Shown here in pieces: positions 22,118 through 32,000 of a stretch of DNA of 64,000 bases. The stretch spans positions 9,504,366-9,568,365 of the forward strand of contig OZ036013.1 in the NCBI GenBank assembly GCA_964035015.1, read 5' to 3'. Both the position numbers and the translations under genes were made by a program. The stretch comes from Corallium rubrum. Taxonomy: Eukaryota > Cnidaria > Anthozoa > Scleralcyonacea > Coralliidae. Positions within the stretch are counted from its first letter, which is position 1; each line of letters starts with the position of its first letter. The notes under the pieces are model-generated. The model worked only from the letters and a program-made list of their open reading frames with translations, ran no database searches and was not told the origin of the DNA.

Positions 22118-23300
22118 ATGCAGCATCCATTTACTTGCATTGTCGCAGGGTGTACTCAGAGTGGTAAAACAGTATGGGTGAAAACACTTCTTGAAAACGC
22201 CCAAACTACGATTAATCCTCCTCCTGAACGTATCATTTGGTGCTATGGACAATGGCAGCCCACGTATTTAGAAATGATCAAGACAATACCAGGCATCGAA
22301 TTCTATGAGGGTATACCTTCCGACATTGACTCTGATAATTTTCTTGAAGTCTCTCAACGTAACCTGATCGTCCTCGATGATCTCATGGCTCAATCAGGGG
22401 GACATAAACGTATTGCTAATTTATTTACTAAGGGAAGTCATCACAGGAATCTCTCCGTGATCTACATTGTTCAGAATATATTGCATCAAGGCAAAGAAAC
22501 AAGAACCATCAGCCTCAACGCACACTATATCGTACTATTCAAGTCTCCGAGGGATAAGCAACAAATTTCTGTCTTGGCACGGCAGGTGAACCCAGGTCAT
22601 GTCCATAAATTTATGAAGAGTTACGAGGAAGCCACAACTCGTCCTCATGGCTACTTAATGCTTGATCTGAAACCGACCACGGACGACGATCACCGCCTCA
22701 AGACCAATGTTCTACCTGGCGAAAATAGCTCCAGCCTGCAGCAACAGCTGGGTAGTTTCATACAAAAGCAATCCTATCAAATACCTCCGATTGTTAATGC
22801 CATGTACAATACAGAACAAAAAATGCAAGATATTGTACAAGCGCCACAGTTGACACCTGAAGAAAAGAGCATACTTTACTCCAATCAGCTAGGACGTTTT
22901 CTGACGTTTCAAAACCAACTGCAACATCAGTCTCAACCTCTGACTAATCTTCAACCTCGGAAAAATACAGAAAATTTGACACCGGAGATAAAGCAAGAAA
23001 CTGACGATCTTCCGTGGAGTTTCCCTGCTACACCTAAAACATATTTTGTAACACCGCCTCCTACCGTTGAACAACCGACGCTTAAACACATTTCTTTCAG
23101 AACTGGGAAAGCTCTTCGGATTGGAAAGAAAGCGACTTGGCAAAGATGACTCCGGATAAAAGAGAAGAGTATGAACACCATCTATTGATGACTAGATCAA
23201 AATATTTACCAATGACAAAAGAAGATGTTTCCCAATTATCATCAGAGGACAAGAAAGATTATCATGCTACTTTTAAAATAAAAACGCCTAAATATAATCT
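22118..23300 (+). pseudogene. Packaging ATPase (A32/FtsK-HerA type), plus copy, broken
   Basis: This is a near-identical inverted copy of the gene at 20142-21439, with Walker A GCTQSGKT, Walker B RNLIVLDDL and the same FTKGSHHRN block. It lacks the zinc-finger start because the palindrome junction lies at 22096-22099. One base is missing near 23089, so the frame stops at 23149. The 3' end is split by a Penelope-like insertion at 23300, and the last codons resume at 26691-26709. The lesions differ from those of the other copy, so both decayed independently after the duplication. Confidence 0.85.
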
Positions 23301-23390
23301 AGGTAAAAGCTTCTAGGACAGCGTCGGCCACGGTTGAAATCCAAATATTACCAAGGGTTAAGTCACGTTGGCCTGAAAAAAAGAGAAAAA

Positions 23391-23430
23391 TCTTCTCGAC
23401 GTTTCGAGCGAAGGCCCTTCGTCAGGAGAA
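23391..23430 (-). ncRNA. Hammerhead ribozyme motif, Penelope type
   Basis: Minus-strand counterpart of 26591-26630 with the same core: CTGACGA, a short stem II, GAAA and a GTC cleavage triplet. The flanks (ttctc and gagaa) can pair as stem I. Confidence 0.65.
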
Positions 23431-23679
23431 ATTAGTAAACAACTCACATGTGGTCACGCGTATTTATAGCAGAGCTACAATGGGAATCACGTGAACACAT
23501 GTAAGCCAATAAAAACAAAGTAAACAAATAAATTAATATGTAATTTAGCCTGTGTGCAGGTGCTGGCCCAATTTGTGGGTCAGCTACCTGCAAATAGGCA
23601 AAGAAACAGGTTATAAATTACTATTTAAATCATCGGAAAAAGGTTAAGGAAAAGGTGTGGAATATGGTGGTGGAGTGAG

Positions 23680-24948
23680 CTAAATGAAAGAGAATCGCTC
23701 ATTGAGGCCGTGAGGGTGAATGGTACCAAGTTTGTAAATGAGACGCATTTCCTGTTTACGACGAGTTTCATTACAACCTGTAATGGGCTGAATGGCACAG
23801 ATTTTCATGTTGGAAAAGGAGTGGTTGGCACTGTTGAAGTGCCTGGCAACAGGTTTGTTTTGCACATTGTATTTGACATCACGAAGGTGTTCAACAAACC
23901 TGTCACCTAAACGTCTTCCAGTTTCTCCGATGTAAAGCATGGGACATTTACTGCAAGAGATACAGTAAATGAGGTTGGAGGAAGTGCAAGTGAAACTGTG
24001 GGTTATGTTGAACCTACATTTTGGAGCCGAAATTGAAATTGAGGAGTCTAAATATTTACAGGTGTTGCACCTACCACGACAGCAAGAGCTGGTGCCAACA
24101 TGTGATACCAAGGCTTGCTGCAGTGAGCTGTGAACAACGTTTTCCCGGATGTTTTTGCTATGCCGAAAAGATACTAGGGGTTTCTCAGAGAAAATGGAAG
24201 ATGTTTCTGGGTCATTTTTAATGAGGTCGAAATTGCGGTTAATGATGTCCCTTACTTTGAAATTGAAGGGATGAAAAGTGAGAACTAGAGGTACTTTTTC
24301 ATTAGAAATGGTAGCCAAAGGTTCGCTTAAGGTGTCTGAACGGGAAATGTTGGAGACCTTGTGTAAGGCAGTGTCTAAGAGGTGGGAAGGATAACCGCGA
24401 TCAACAAAAAAGTTTCTCATTTCCAAACATTTGGCATTGAAATCGTCATCTTCACTGCAGAGGCGGCGAAGACGAAGAAATTGAGAGAAAGGAATGGAAG
24501 TTTTGGTGTGTTTAGGATGATGAGAGGAGAAGAGGAGGTAGCTATGAGAGTCAGTGGTCTTGTAAAAGACAGAAGTGCTCAGCTTATTACCATTAATGGA
24601 GACAAGAATATCTAAGAACGACACACTAGTCTCACTGATCTCCCATGTGAACTGGAGTGCTGGGTGGAAGTCATTAACATAGTTAATGAAGCAAACCAGG
24701 TCAGCGCGCGAACATGATGCAGTGCCTAAGCAATCATCAATGAACCGACCATAGTAGTCAGGTAGGAAACCAGTGTATTGTTCAAAGATTTGTTTTTCCA
24801 CATAACCAACAAATAAGTTGGCATAGTTAGGGCCCATTTTGGTACCCATGGCTACACCACTAACTTGTTGGTAATGCTCACCATCAAATGAAAAATTGTT
24901 GAGGGTGAGCACAAGGACACCAAACATGCTCTGAAAATTTGTAACCAC
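23680..24948 (-). CDS. Penelope-like reverse transcriptase/GIY-YIG endonuclease (5' truncated)
   Basis: A 422-codon open frame starts inside the reverse transcriptase. It retains GVAMGTKMGPNYANLFVGY, the catalytic RFIDDCLG and FLDILVSING, then a thumb/linker region and a C-terminal GIY-YIG nuclease: LIYCISCSKCPMLYIGETGR, RFVEHLRDV and ARHFN. Penelope-like elements encode exactly this RT plus GIY-YIG order. The RT finger and motif A (DVKSLYT) are missing because the copy is cut off at the palindrome centre. Apart from truncation no internal lesion is seen. Confidence 0.85.
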   Translation of the reverse strand: MVTNFQSMFGVLVLTLNNFSFDGEHYQQVSGVAMGTKMGPNYANLFVGYVEKQIFEQYTGFLPDYYGRFIDDCLGTASCSRADLVCFINYVNDFHPALQFTWEISETSVSFLDILVSINGNKLSTSVFYKTTDSHSYLLFSSHHPKHTKTSIPFSQFLRLRRLCSEDDDFNAKCLEMRNFFVDRGYPSHLLDTALHKVSNISRSDTLSEPLATISNEKVPLVLTFHPFNFKVRDIINRNFDLIKNDPETSSIFSEKPLVSFRHSKNIRENVVHSSLQQALVSHVGTSSCCRGRCNTCKYLDSSISISAPKCRFNITHSFTCTSSNLIYCISCSKCPMLYIGETGRRLGDRFVEHLRDVKYNVQNKPVARHFNSANHSFSNMKICAIQPITGCNETRRKQEMRLIYKLGTIHPHGLNERFSFI

Positions 24949-24984
24949 ATTAGTTTTCAGGGTTCACATCATTTCATCTTCACC

Positions 24985-26342
24985 ATGGATGTTAAATCAC
25001 TCTACACTGTCATCCCGCATCACGATGGTCTTCAAGCACTTAAATATTTCTTTGATCAACGCACAACTCGGGAGCCATCGACCACTACTTTGTTACGCCT
25101 GGCCGAGTTAGTGCTCACCCTCAACAATTTTTCATTTGATGGTGAGCATTACCAACAAGTTAGTGGTGTAGCCATGGGTACCAAAATGGGCCCTAACTAT
25201 GCCAACTTATTTGTTGGTTATGTGGAAAACAAATCTTTGAACAATACACTGGTTTCCTACCTGACTACTATGGTCGGTTCATTGATGATTGCTTAGGCAC
25301 TGCATCATGTTCGCGCGCTGACCTGGTTTGCTTCATTAACTATGTTAATGACTTCCACCCAGCACTCCAGTTCACATGGGAGATCAGTGAGACTAGTGTG
25401 TCGTTCTTAGATATTCTTGTCTCCATTAATGGTAATAAGCTGAGCACTTCTGTCTTTTACAAGACCACTGACTCTCATAGCTACCTCCTCTTCTCCTCTC
25501 ATCATCCTAAACACACCAAAACTTCCATTCCTTTCTCTCAATTTCTTCGTCTTCGCCGCTTCTGCAGTGAAGATGACGATTTCAATGCCAAATGTTTGGA
25601 AATGAGAAACTTTTTTGTTGATCGCGGTTATCCTTCCCACCTCTTAGACACTGCCTTAAACAAGGTCTCCAACATTTCCCGTTCAGACACCTTAAGCGAA
25701 CCTTTGGCTACCATTTCTAATGAAAAAGTACCTCTAGTTCTCACTTTTTATCCCTTCAATTTCAAAGTAAGGGACATCATTAACCGCAATTTCGACCTCA
25801 TTAAAAATGACCCAGAAACATCTTCCATTTTCTCTGAGAAACCCCTAGTATCTTTTCGGCATAGCAAAAACATCCGGGAAAACGTTGTTCACAGCTCACT
25901 GCCGCAAGCCTTGGTATCACATGTTGGCACCGGCTCTTGCTGTCGTGGTAGGTGCAACACCTGTAAATATTTAGACTCCTCAATTTCAATTTCGGCTCCA
26001 AAATGTAGGTTCAACATAACCCACAGTTTCACTTGCACTTCCTCCAACCTCATTTACTGTATCTCTTGCAGTAAATGTCCCATGCTTTACATCGGAGAAA
26101 CTGGAAGACGTTTAGGTGACAGGTTTGTTGAACACCTTCGTGATGTCAAATACAATGTGCAAAACAAACCTGTTGCCAGGCACTTCAACAGTGCCAACCA
26201 CTCCTTTTCCAACATGAAAATCTGTGCCATTCAGCCCATTACAGGTTGTAATGAAACTCGTCGTAAACAGGAAATGCGTCTCATTTACAAACTTGGTACC
26301 ATTCACCCTCACGGCCTCAATGAGCGATTCTCTTTCATTTAG
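24985..26342 (+). pseudogene. Penelope-like reverse transcriptase/GIY-YIG endonuclease, frameshifted copy
   Basis: This outward-facing plus-strand copy reaches further upstream and includes RT motif A, MDVKSLYTVIPH. One A is missing near 25226-25229 (GYVE then wrong frame to 25296); the original frame resumes and runs open to 26342 through FLDILVSING and the GIY-YIG domain. Upstream RT finger sequence is still missing, so the copy is truncated as well as frameshifted. Confidence 0.85.
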
Positions 26343-26590
26343 CTCACTCCACCACCATATTCCACACCTTTTCCTTAACCTTTTTCCGATGATTTAAATA
26401 GTAATTTATAACCTGTTTCTTTGCCTATTTGCAGGTAGCTGACCCACAAATTGGACCAGCACCTGCACACAGGCTAAATTACATATTAATTTATTTGTTT
26501 ACTTTGTTTTTATTGGCTTACATGTGTTCACGTGATTCCCATTGTAGCTCTGCTATAAATACGCGTGACCACATGTGAGTTGTTTACTAA

Positions 26591-26630
26591 TTTCTCCTGA
26601 CGAAGGGCCTTCGCTCGAAACGTCGAGAAG
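26591..26630 (+). ncRNA. Hammerhead ribozyme motif, Penelope type
   Basis: The order is a stem I strand (ttctc), core CTGACGA, stem II gggc-cttc-gctc, GAAA, minimal stem III (acgt) and cleavage triplet GTC, then the stem I partner gagaa. Short-stem-III type I hammerheads are described from Penelope-like elements, where they are thought to act as dimers. Self-cleavage is inferred from the motif only. Confidence 0.7.
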
Positions 26631-26806
26631 ATTTTTCTCTTTTTTTCAGGCCAACGTGACTTAACCCTTGGTAATATTTAAATATAATCTAAGAAGCAGA
26701 CCTTACTAAAACTTTTTATATGTATATGTTTGAACGAAAACCGAAATAAATGTTTTTAACCTAAATGCTTTTGTATGTGTATGTATGTGTGTGTGTTTAT
26801 TTGTTC

Positions 26807-26930
26807 CTCCTCCTCCTCCTCCTCCTCCTCTTTCTCCTCTTCCTCCTCTTTCTCCTCCTCCTCCTCTTTCTCCTCCTCTTTCTCCTCCTCTTTCTCCTCC
26901 TCCTCCTCCTCCTCCTCCTCCTCCTCCTCT
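26807..26930. repeat. (CCT)n microsatellite, right arm
   Basis: Inverted counterpart of the tract at 19921-20050. The proline- and leucine-rich open frames across it are a by-product of the repeat. Confidence 0.95.
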
Positions 26931-26986
26931 TAAAATGTGTGTTTTGGTAGCGTTTTCCTCATTTAGGCACTGACTGTCAAATAGAG

Positions 26987-27266
26987 ATGTTGATGGAAAA
27001 GCACAAACCGTTTCTTGAACTTTTATGTACAAGTGAACCTATTCAACAGCGAGCTCTGTTGGAGACTGCAAACCCCGAGCAAATTAGATGCATTTGTGAT
27101 TGTATGTTGAACTTTTGGTCAATGTCCTTATAGCGACGACATATCAACTTTGGCTAGTCCCCGAAGTAGTTTTATGAGAAAAAAGGAGATACTGGTTCAA
27201 AAAGGTGCAGGATTTCTTGATGTCTTACTTGGTCCTGTTTTAGACGGACTCGCAGAACTAATATAA
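26987..27266 (+). pseudogene. Small Polinton-type ORF (right copy)
   Basis: ATG at 26987; the first frame closes at 27131-27133. The C-terminal part (from the RKKEILVQKGAGFLDVLLG region) is in the next frame and ends with taa at 27264-27266. The shift lies around the ttttgg near 27110. A genuine +1 programmed frameshift or an old mutation both fit. Confidence 0.55.
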
Positions 27267-27310
27267 AAGAACGATATTTTGTAAAGACCCTCATTCGAAC
27301 CCTGAACACG

Positions 27311-27985
27311 ATGGGAGAAAGATTACATGATGATTTTCGTGTTAAAGAAATACTGTCACACTTTGACTACGGAGTCGATGAAGCGACAGCGTCTTCTTTG
27401 CTGAATAGTTTACTCGCGTCCTATGTCAACTTAACATGGAATCCCCAAGGAGAAATTGTGTATCAAGCAAGAACTATACCAAACACAAAAATAGCCGAAT
27501 TGGTAGAATACTGCGTATCACCTTACGTCTCAGGAATTCCCGAACCAGCTGGTCTAAATGTATTTGTAAAAGGACTCGCCGACATTAACATTGACAAAAA
27601 CCTTATCGAAAATGTTCGAGTGCTGACAATGTTGGCGCAGGCAGAAGAAGAAACAGAATCAGAGAGCGAAAACGAAGAAACGTCCTCCGAAGAAGATTCA
27701 GAACACGATAAAGATTACACCGAAATAGAATCAGAAAATTCTATAATTGACGAACCTGTTGATTGCGAACGTTGTCAGAATCCTGTTAATTTTACACATG
27801 TAATTGAGTGTCCTACGTGTTTGTGGAAATATTTTAACAAATGTGTTATTCGAAATCTGATATGTAATGTTTGTGGTACAGAACTCAAGACTCATGATCC
27901 ATGCCTTCGGATTATAAGATGTACTGTATGCCCATATGCTAGTGTTACCGATAGATCACTAAATAATCAAGAGTTTTTTGTGTAA
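27311..27985 (+). CDS. Polinton-associated acidic, Cys-rich protein (right copy)
   Basis: Intact 224-residue frame, nearly identical to the minus-strand gene at 18867-19541. It has the same acidic Glu/Ser/Asp linker and C-terminal CxxC pairs. It lies just inside the right terminal repeat. Function unknown; a zinc-binding element-encoded protein is the most that can be said. Survival of both copies as open frames, while the ATPase copies are broken, may reflect chance or youth. Confidence 0.75.
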   Translation: MGERLHDDFRVKEILSHFDYGVDEATASSLLNSLLASYVNLTWNPQGEIVYQARTIPNTKIAELVEYCVSPYVSGIPEPAGLNVFVKGLADINIDKNLIENVRVLTMLAQAEEETESESENEETSSEEDSEHDKDYTEIESENSIIDEPVDCERCQNPVNFTHVIECPTCLWKYFNKCVIRNLICNVCGTELKTHDPCLRIIRCTVCPYASVTDRSLNNQEFFV

Positions 27986-28012
27986 AGATATATTTCTCAA
28001 TAGAATAGTTTA

Positions 28013-28789
28013 AATTCTGTATTACATGTACGCGTGTTGTTAATGACTTTCTCGCCTAGACTTGCCTAATCCTCATAATTGCCCTAATGAGTTTCTCTTT
28101 TGTCTCCTGCACGTGCACTGAGGATAAATATGCAAATATCACACTTTGTAACAGAAAGCGTAGCAACGCTTTCAAAGTAATAAACTACTTTGGGTTTATA
28201 TTTCCACACTTAAAATCGTTCTTCTTACGGCTTCTCGAATTGATTCTTCATCCAAGGATTCGTATACTCTTCACACTAGGGTTAGATAAGCGATAATTCG
28301 ACCAAAACTGTCAACATTCATCTCTTAGTAAATAACACTCAGATTACTTAACCAAAAAACCTCTAAATTCCTACAAACCAGGTTTAAGATAAAAAATATA
28401 AAGTGTCTCTATCCATTTCTGTTTCGTTCCTCTACAAACTAGGCCAAAGTAAACGATAACTCTCTAAAATTGTTAACAATTATTGCCACAAAACGTGTAT
28501 AAGACTGTTTGATCATTTAGGTTCTAACTAATATAATATTCAAAGTCTCCATATTATTCAAATAATATTCAGGTTTCACCAGAGCAGTTGTCTCTGCCAC
28601 TTCAGACCCTTCGGGCGTCACACCGGGCGTCACACCGGGCGTCACACCGTGCATCACACCGCTGAATATTAATGAGAACGCCGCCTGAACATTAATGAGA
28701 ACGCCGCCTGAATATTAATGAGAACGCCGCCTGAATATTAATGAGTGCCGCCTTAAAAAAGGGGGTCGATCGATACCTTACATACTACT
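28013..28789. repeat. Right terminal inverted repeat of the Polinton-type element
   Basis: Inverted copy of 16330-17116, with fewer cacaccgggcgt units (about three) and similar gaacgccgcctgaatattaa units. It ends ...catactact at 28789, followed by the tagaca duplication. Confidence 0.85.
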
Positions 28790-28950
28790 TAGACACACTG
28801 GAATAAATTAAAGAACTAATTTTTTGAATCTCATTTAAGAATCCGATTGTGAATTTGGCGAAGAATCTCGAACTTTCGACGGACGGTTACTGAGGGAGAC
28901 ATTGAGAGATATTTTGAACCGTAAAACGGAAAAAATCGTAAAAGGGCGCA

Positions 28951-29092
28951 ATGTCGTTTGAAAAACGTAATCAAGGCTTTTTTCCAAGACGACTAGCTAT
29001 TGGGATACTGGTATTTGTGATCGTTTCAACTTTGGCCACCTGTTCCGCAGCACTGGATGGATGTAAACATGGGCAGTATGTTCTTACTCGTG
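28951..29092 (+). CDS. Exon 1: signal peptide
   Basis: Starts at the ATG in gcgcaatgtcg. A basic N-region (KRNQGFFPRR) is followed by a hydrophobic stretch (LAIGILVFVIVSTLA) and small residues CSAA suited to signal peptidase. It ends with a gtatga donor in phase 1, leaving a G that completes Gly with exon 2. Confidence 0.7.
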
Positions 29093-32000
29093 GTATGATC
29101 TTCAACTCTTCTTCAATTTGCCGCTCGTGTCTTTCAATTCTTTAGGTTTGTCTGCCTAACCCTTCTCCACTCCTCCACCATCCTCCACTACACTACACTC
29201 CACTACACTCTAGTTACTCCACTCCACTCTACTCCACTCTATTCCACTCCACTCTACCCAGACCCATTTTGATTCGTACTATTTTGTATCTATCCTTCTC
29301 CACGTTACTCCACACTGCTCTACCGTGGCTTACGATGCTCTACTTTGCTCTAGCCTGTTCTGGACTTCTCGCTCCAGCTCATTTCTAGACAGTTTTATCC
29401 TACTTTGCCGGTCTATCTTGCTCATGCTTTACCCAGCTTAATTTTTCTCTACTCTGCTTTACCTTTTACCTTGCTCTAGCCTGCTCCACCCTGCTCCACC
29501 CTGATCTATCTTTCTACTTCCGGGTTCAATCTGCTCTAAATTGCTCCAAGCTACTCCACTCTGCCCTCCATGCTGCACCATGTTCCATCCTGCTGCACTC
29601 TGCTCCCCCTTTTCTGGTCTACCTCTCAACACCTTTTCCCAACCTGTTCTATTTTGCTCCCCCCTGCTCCAACTTGCTTTAGTTTTTTTTTACCCTGCTC
29701 CACTTTATTCCACTCTTCTCCACCATGTTTTACCCTGCTTCACCTGGCCCACCTTGGTTCCCCCTGATCCACCCTCCTACCCCCTGCACCACCCTCCTCC
29801 ACCTTGTTGCAACTTGCTCCACCCTTCTCCATTTTGCCCTATCATGCCCCACCCTGCTCTATCTTGTAAAATGTAACACTTGTGTTTTTATTATTCTAAA
29901 TAAAGGACATCGTTTAAAGAAATCTCTGATAAAAGAAGAAACTGCTTCTGATCCGATCGATTGCACTCGCCTTTGTATTGCCAAAAGTCCTCAATGTATG
30001 TCTGTTAATTACGGAACGAGTTCAAAAACTGAAAGAAAATGTCAGCTGAATAATAGTACTGCGACTTGTGATAAATCAAACCTTGTTGTTGCTGAAGACT
30101 TTGACTATTGGGAAGAGGAGATGGTAAGTTTGTTAAATTCTGCCTTTGGTTTTACTTATGTTTCTGTTTTTCCAAATGCTTGTCTTTGTACTTTGTTTTT
30201 TCTTGTGCTTGTCCTTTTGCTTTTCCTTTTGCTTTAGTTTGTGCCTTTGCTTGTGTTTGCTTTACCTTTGGCTTGCGTTTGCGTTTGTGTTTGCCTTTGT
30301 GTTTTGCACAGGACTTGTTTTTGTGCTTGTGTTTTGCTTGTGCTTATGCTTGTGTTGGTCCTTGTCTTGATGTTAATCTTCTTTTCTCCCAAACACACTT
30401 TTTAAAAACCACGAAACGTTTATAAATTCACCTCATTAGTAGATAAAAGGTTTTTATTCTTTCATATTTTTAGAACGATGATAGTTTATATTGTCCAGCT
30501 AAACCAAGCAAACTAAAACAAAGTAAAGGTAAAGAAACACTCTTTTCTTCTTTACTCATTTACGTGTTCAACCGCTATAATTTGGGGCTGATAAACACTT
30601 TAAAAGGTAAAATAGTTATAAATTCTATTATTATAAACGTAGATTAGTAGATATAATTAGCAGAGATTTCTAAGTGCATGTTATGCGACATGAATCACAG
30701 AATGTACAATGTACAAGTACTTGTCTGTCTCGCAGTCGCTCTTAGTGCCGTCACTCATTCCTACCCCGGAGCGCCTGCTTACCCGCGCACAACATTCCTT
30801 TCGTCGAGTAGCTAGCTATTCACACCTTGGTTCCTAAAAACTGGGAACTGAAGCTGGAAGTAACAGAGAACCTCTGGTCTCCCTCGCAGCCGCTTTTAAC
30901 TTTTAATGTCTGATTATTTCACAGCTTTATTTCAAGTACGTTCATTCATATTATGATTCAAACCACAATATCATCTTATTAGCAGGTAGATTCCCAACGC
31001 AGCCAGGTGAGGAATGGGATATAGTTTGCGCTACTCTGGTTTAAAGGTTTTTCAACGTAGCTTAAAGGTCAAGTTACTGTTTATGACCCAACGTTTCGAC
31101 ACTGCAATCTAGTGTCTTCATCAGGGATGATCGTTGTGAAGACAAGCCCCACATTTATACTCTCATTGAACCACTGATGACGTTTACCTATCAACAAGAT
31201 GTAAATAGACTTCCGACAGTAGACCGCCGTCATCACGATTTAATGGAGCGCTATTGATGTGCCATCCAGGTAACCACTAATTACAATATGGCGTCATTCA
31301 GGGATAAATCCACATGTACGTCTGCGCATGATTTGAATGCGTAAAAGTTTCAACCAATAGGAAAGCGGAAATCTTTAGTGGTTGCCTGGCTAACAATATC
31401 CCTAGTTTCCTCTTCAATCGTTCCATTATTGTTTAATTATCTTCCTTAATATTATCGTATGAACCCACATCTACTAACAACGCTCCTAACTCTCCTCATC
31501 ATCTCGCGCCAGCCCTCGCTTGGTCTCGCGTGTCTTGCTGACCATTATACGCAAGATATTCGTTCTACGCATGCGTAGCTAATCCAGGTCAGTCTGGATT
31601 TCGCGAGACACGACAGACGCGATTGCTGACCGTGGCGGGCACGACGTTCCAGGTGTCTTCCAGGCCATGCTTGGAACATGATGATAAAATGGCTACTTGT
31701 TTTTTTTTTCAAAACTTGGATGTTTTGTTTTATTCTTCAAAGCAGGGTCTCGTTCGAGATAGCGGACTGAGGCATTTATCTCGTCCGTGGCATTTCTCTT
31801 TTTCCGCACCCGGGTTTGCAATTGCTCCCCCAAATTGTCTCACTTTGCATGATACGAAAACTCTCACAAATCTCGCGAATCATTCAACAAACTCATATTG
31901 AAGCCCGCCTCATCGCCACCGATGCCAAATTTTACTAGACATCAACGTCGATCTACGTACTCCAACCTTCAGGGAATTCCTATATTTTGGACATGCTACA

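Larger units (their letters stand above)
23301..26678. mobile_element. Head-to-head pair of Penelope-like retroelements
   Basis: The insertion lies in the plus ATPase gene and is flanked by a 12-bp duplication taaatataatct (23289-23300 and 26679-26690). Two 5'-truncated copies face away from each other, with their 3' ends at the outer borders and junction near 24.91-25.11 kb. Each ends in a 3' region carrying a hammerhead motif and the shared gttggcctgaaaaaaag sequence. Inverted partial copies (pseudo-LTR-like arrangements) are known for this retroelement class. Confidence 0.85.
16330..28789. mobile_element. Palindromic Maverick/Polinton-type element
   Basis: Both ends share agtagtatgtaaggtatcga in inverted orientation, and a perfect 6-bp duplication tagaca flanks the element (16324-16329 and 28790-28795). 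Terminal AG...CT and a 6-bp duplication are the known signature of Mavericks/Polintons. Inside are a packaging-ATPase gene, a small ORF and a Cys-rich gene, all present in both orientations as mirror-image arms meeting near 21.5-22.1 kb. No protein-primed DNA polymerase, retroviral-type integrase, protease or capsid gene was recognised, so it is non-autonomous. The left arm carries a TTAA transposon; the right arm carries a Penelope-like insertion. Confidence 0.85.

Noticed and set aside
22118..23149. Reading the ATPase as a host gene
   Set aside because: It occurs twice in mirror image within an element bounded by inverted repeats and a 6-bp duplication, so it is element-encoded.
29541..29876. 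Open frames rich in CCT/CHP in intron 1 of the host gene
   Set aside because: They arise from degenerate ctgctccac-type repeats between two phase-matched exons and show no domain.
30108..30425. Cys/Phe/Leu-rich open frames after the PAN exon
   Set aside because: They begin inside exon 2 and run into an intron of degenerate tttgcttgtg repeats past a good gtaagt donor.
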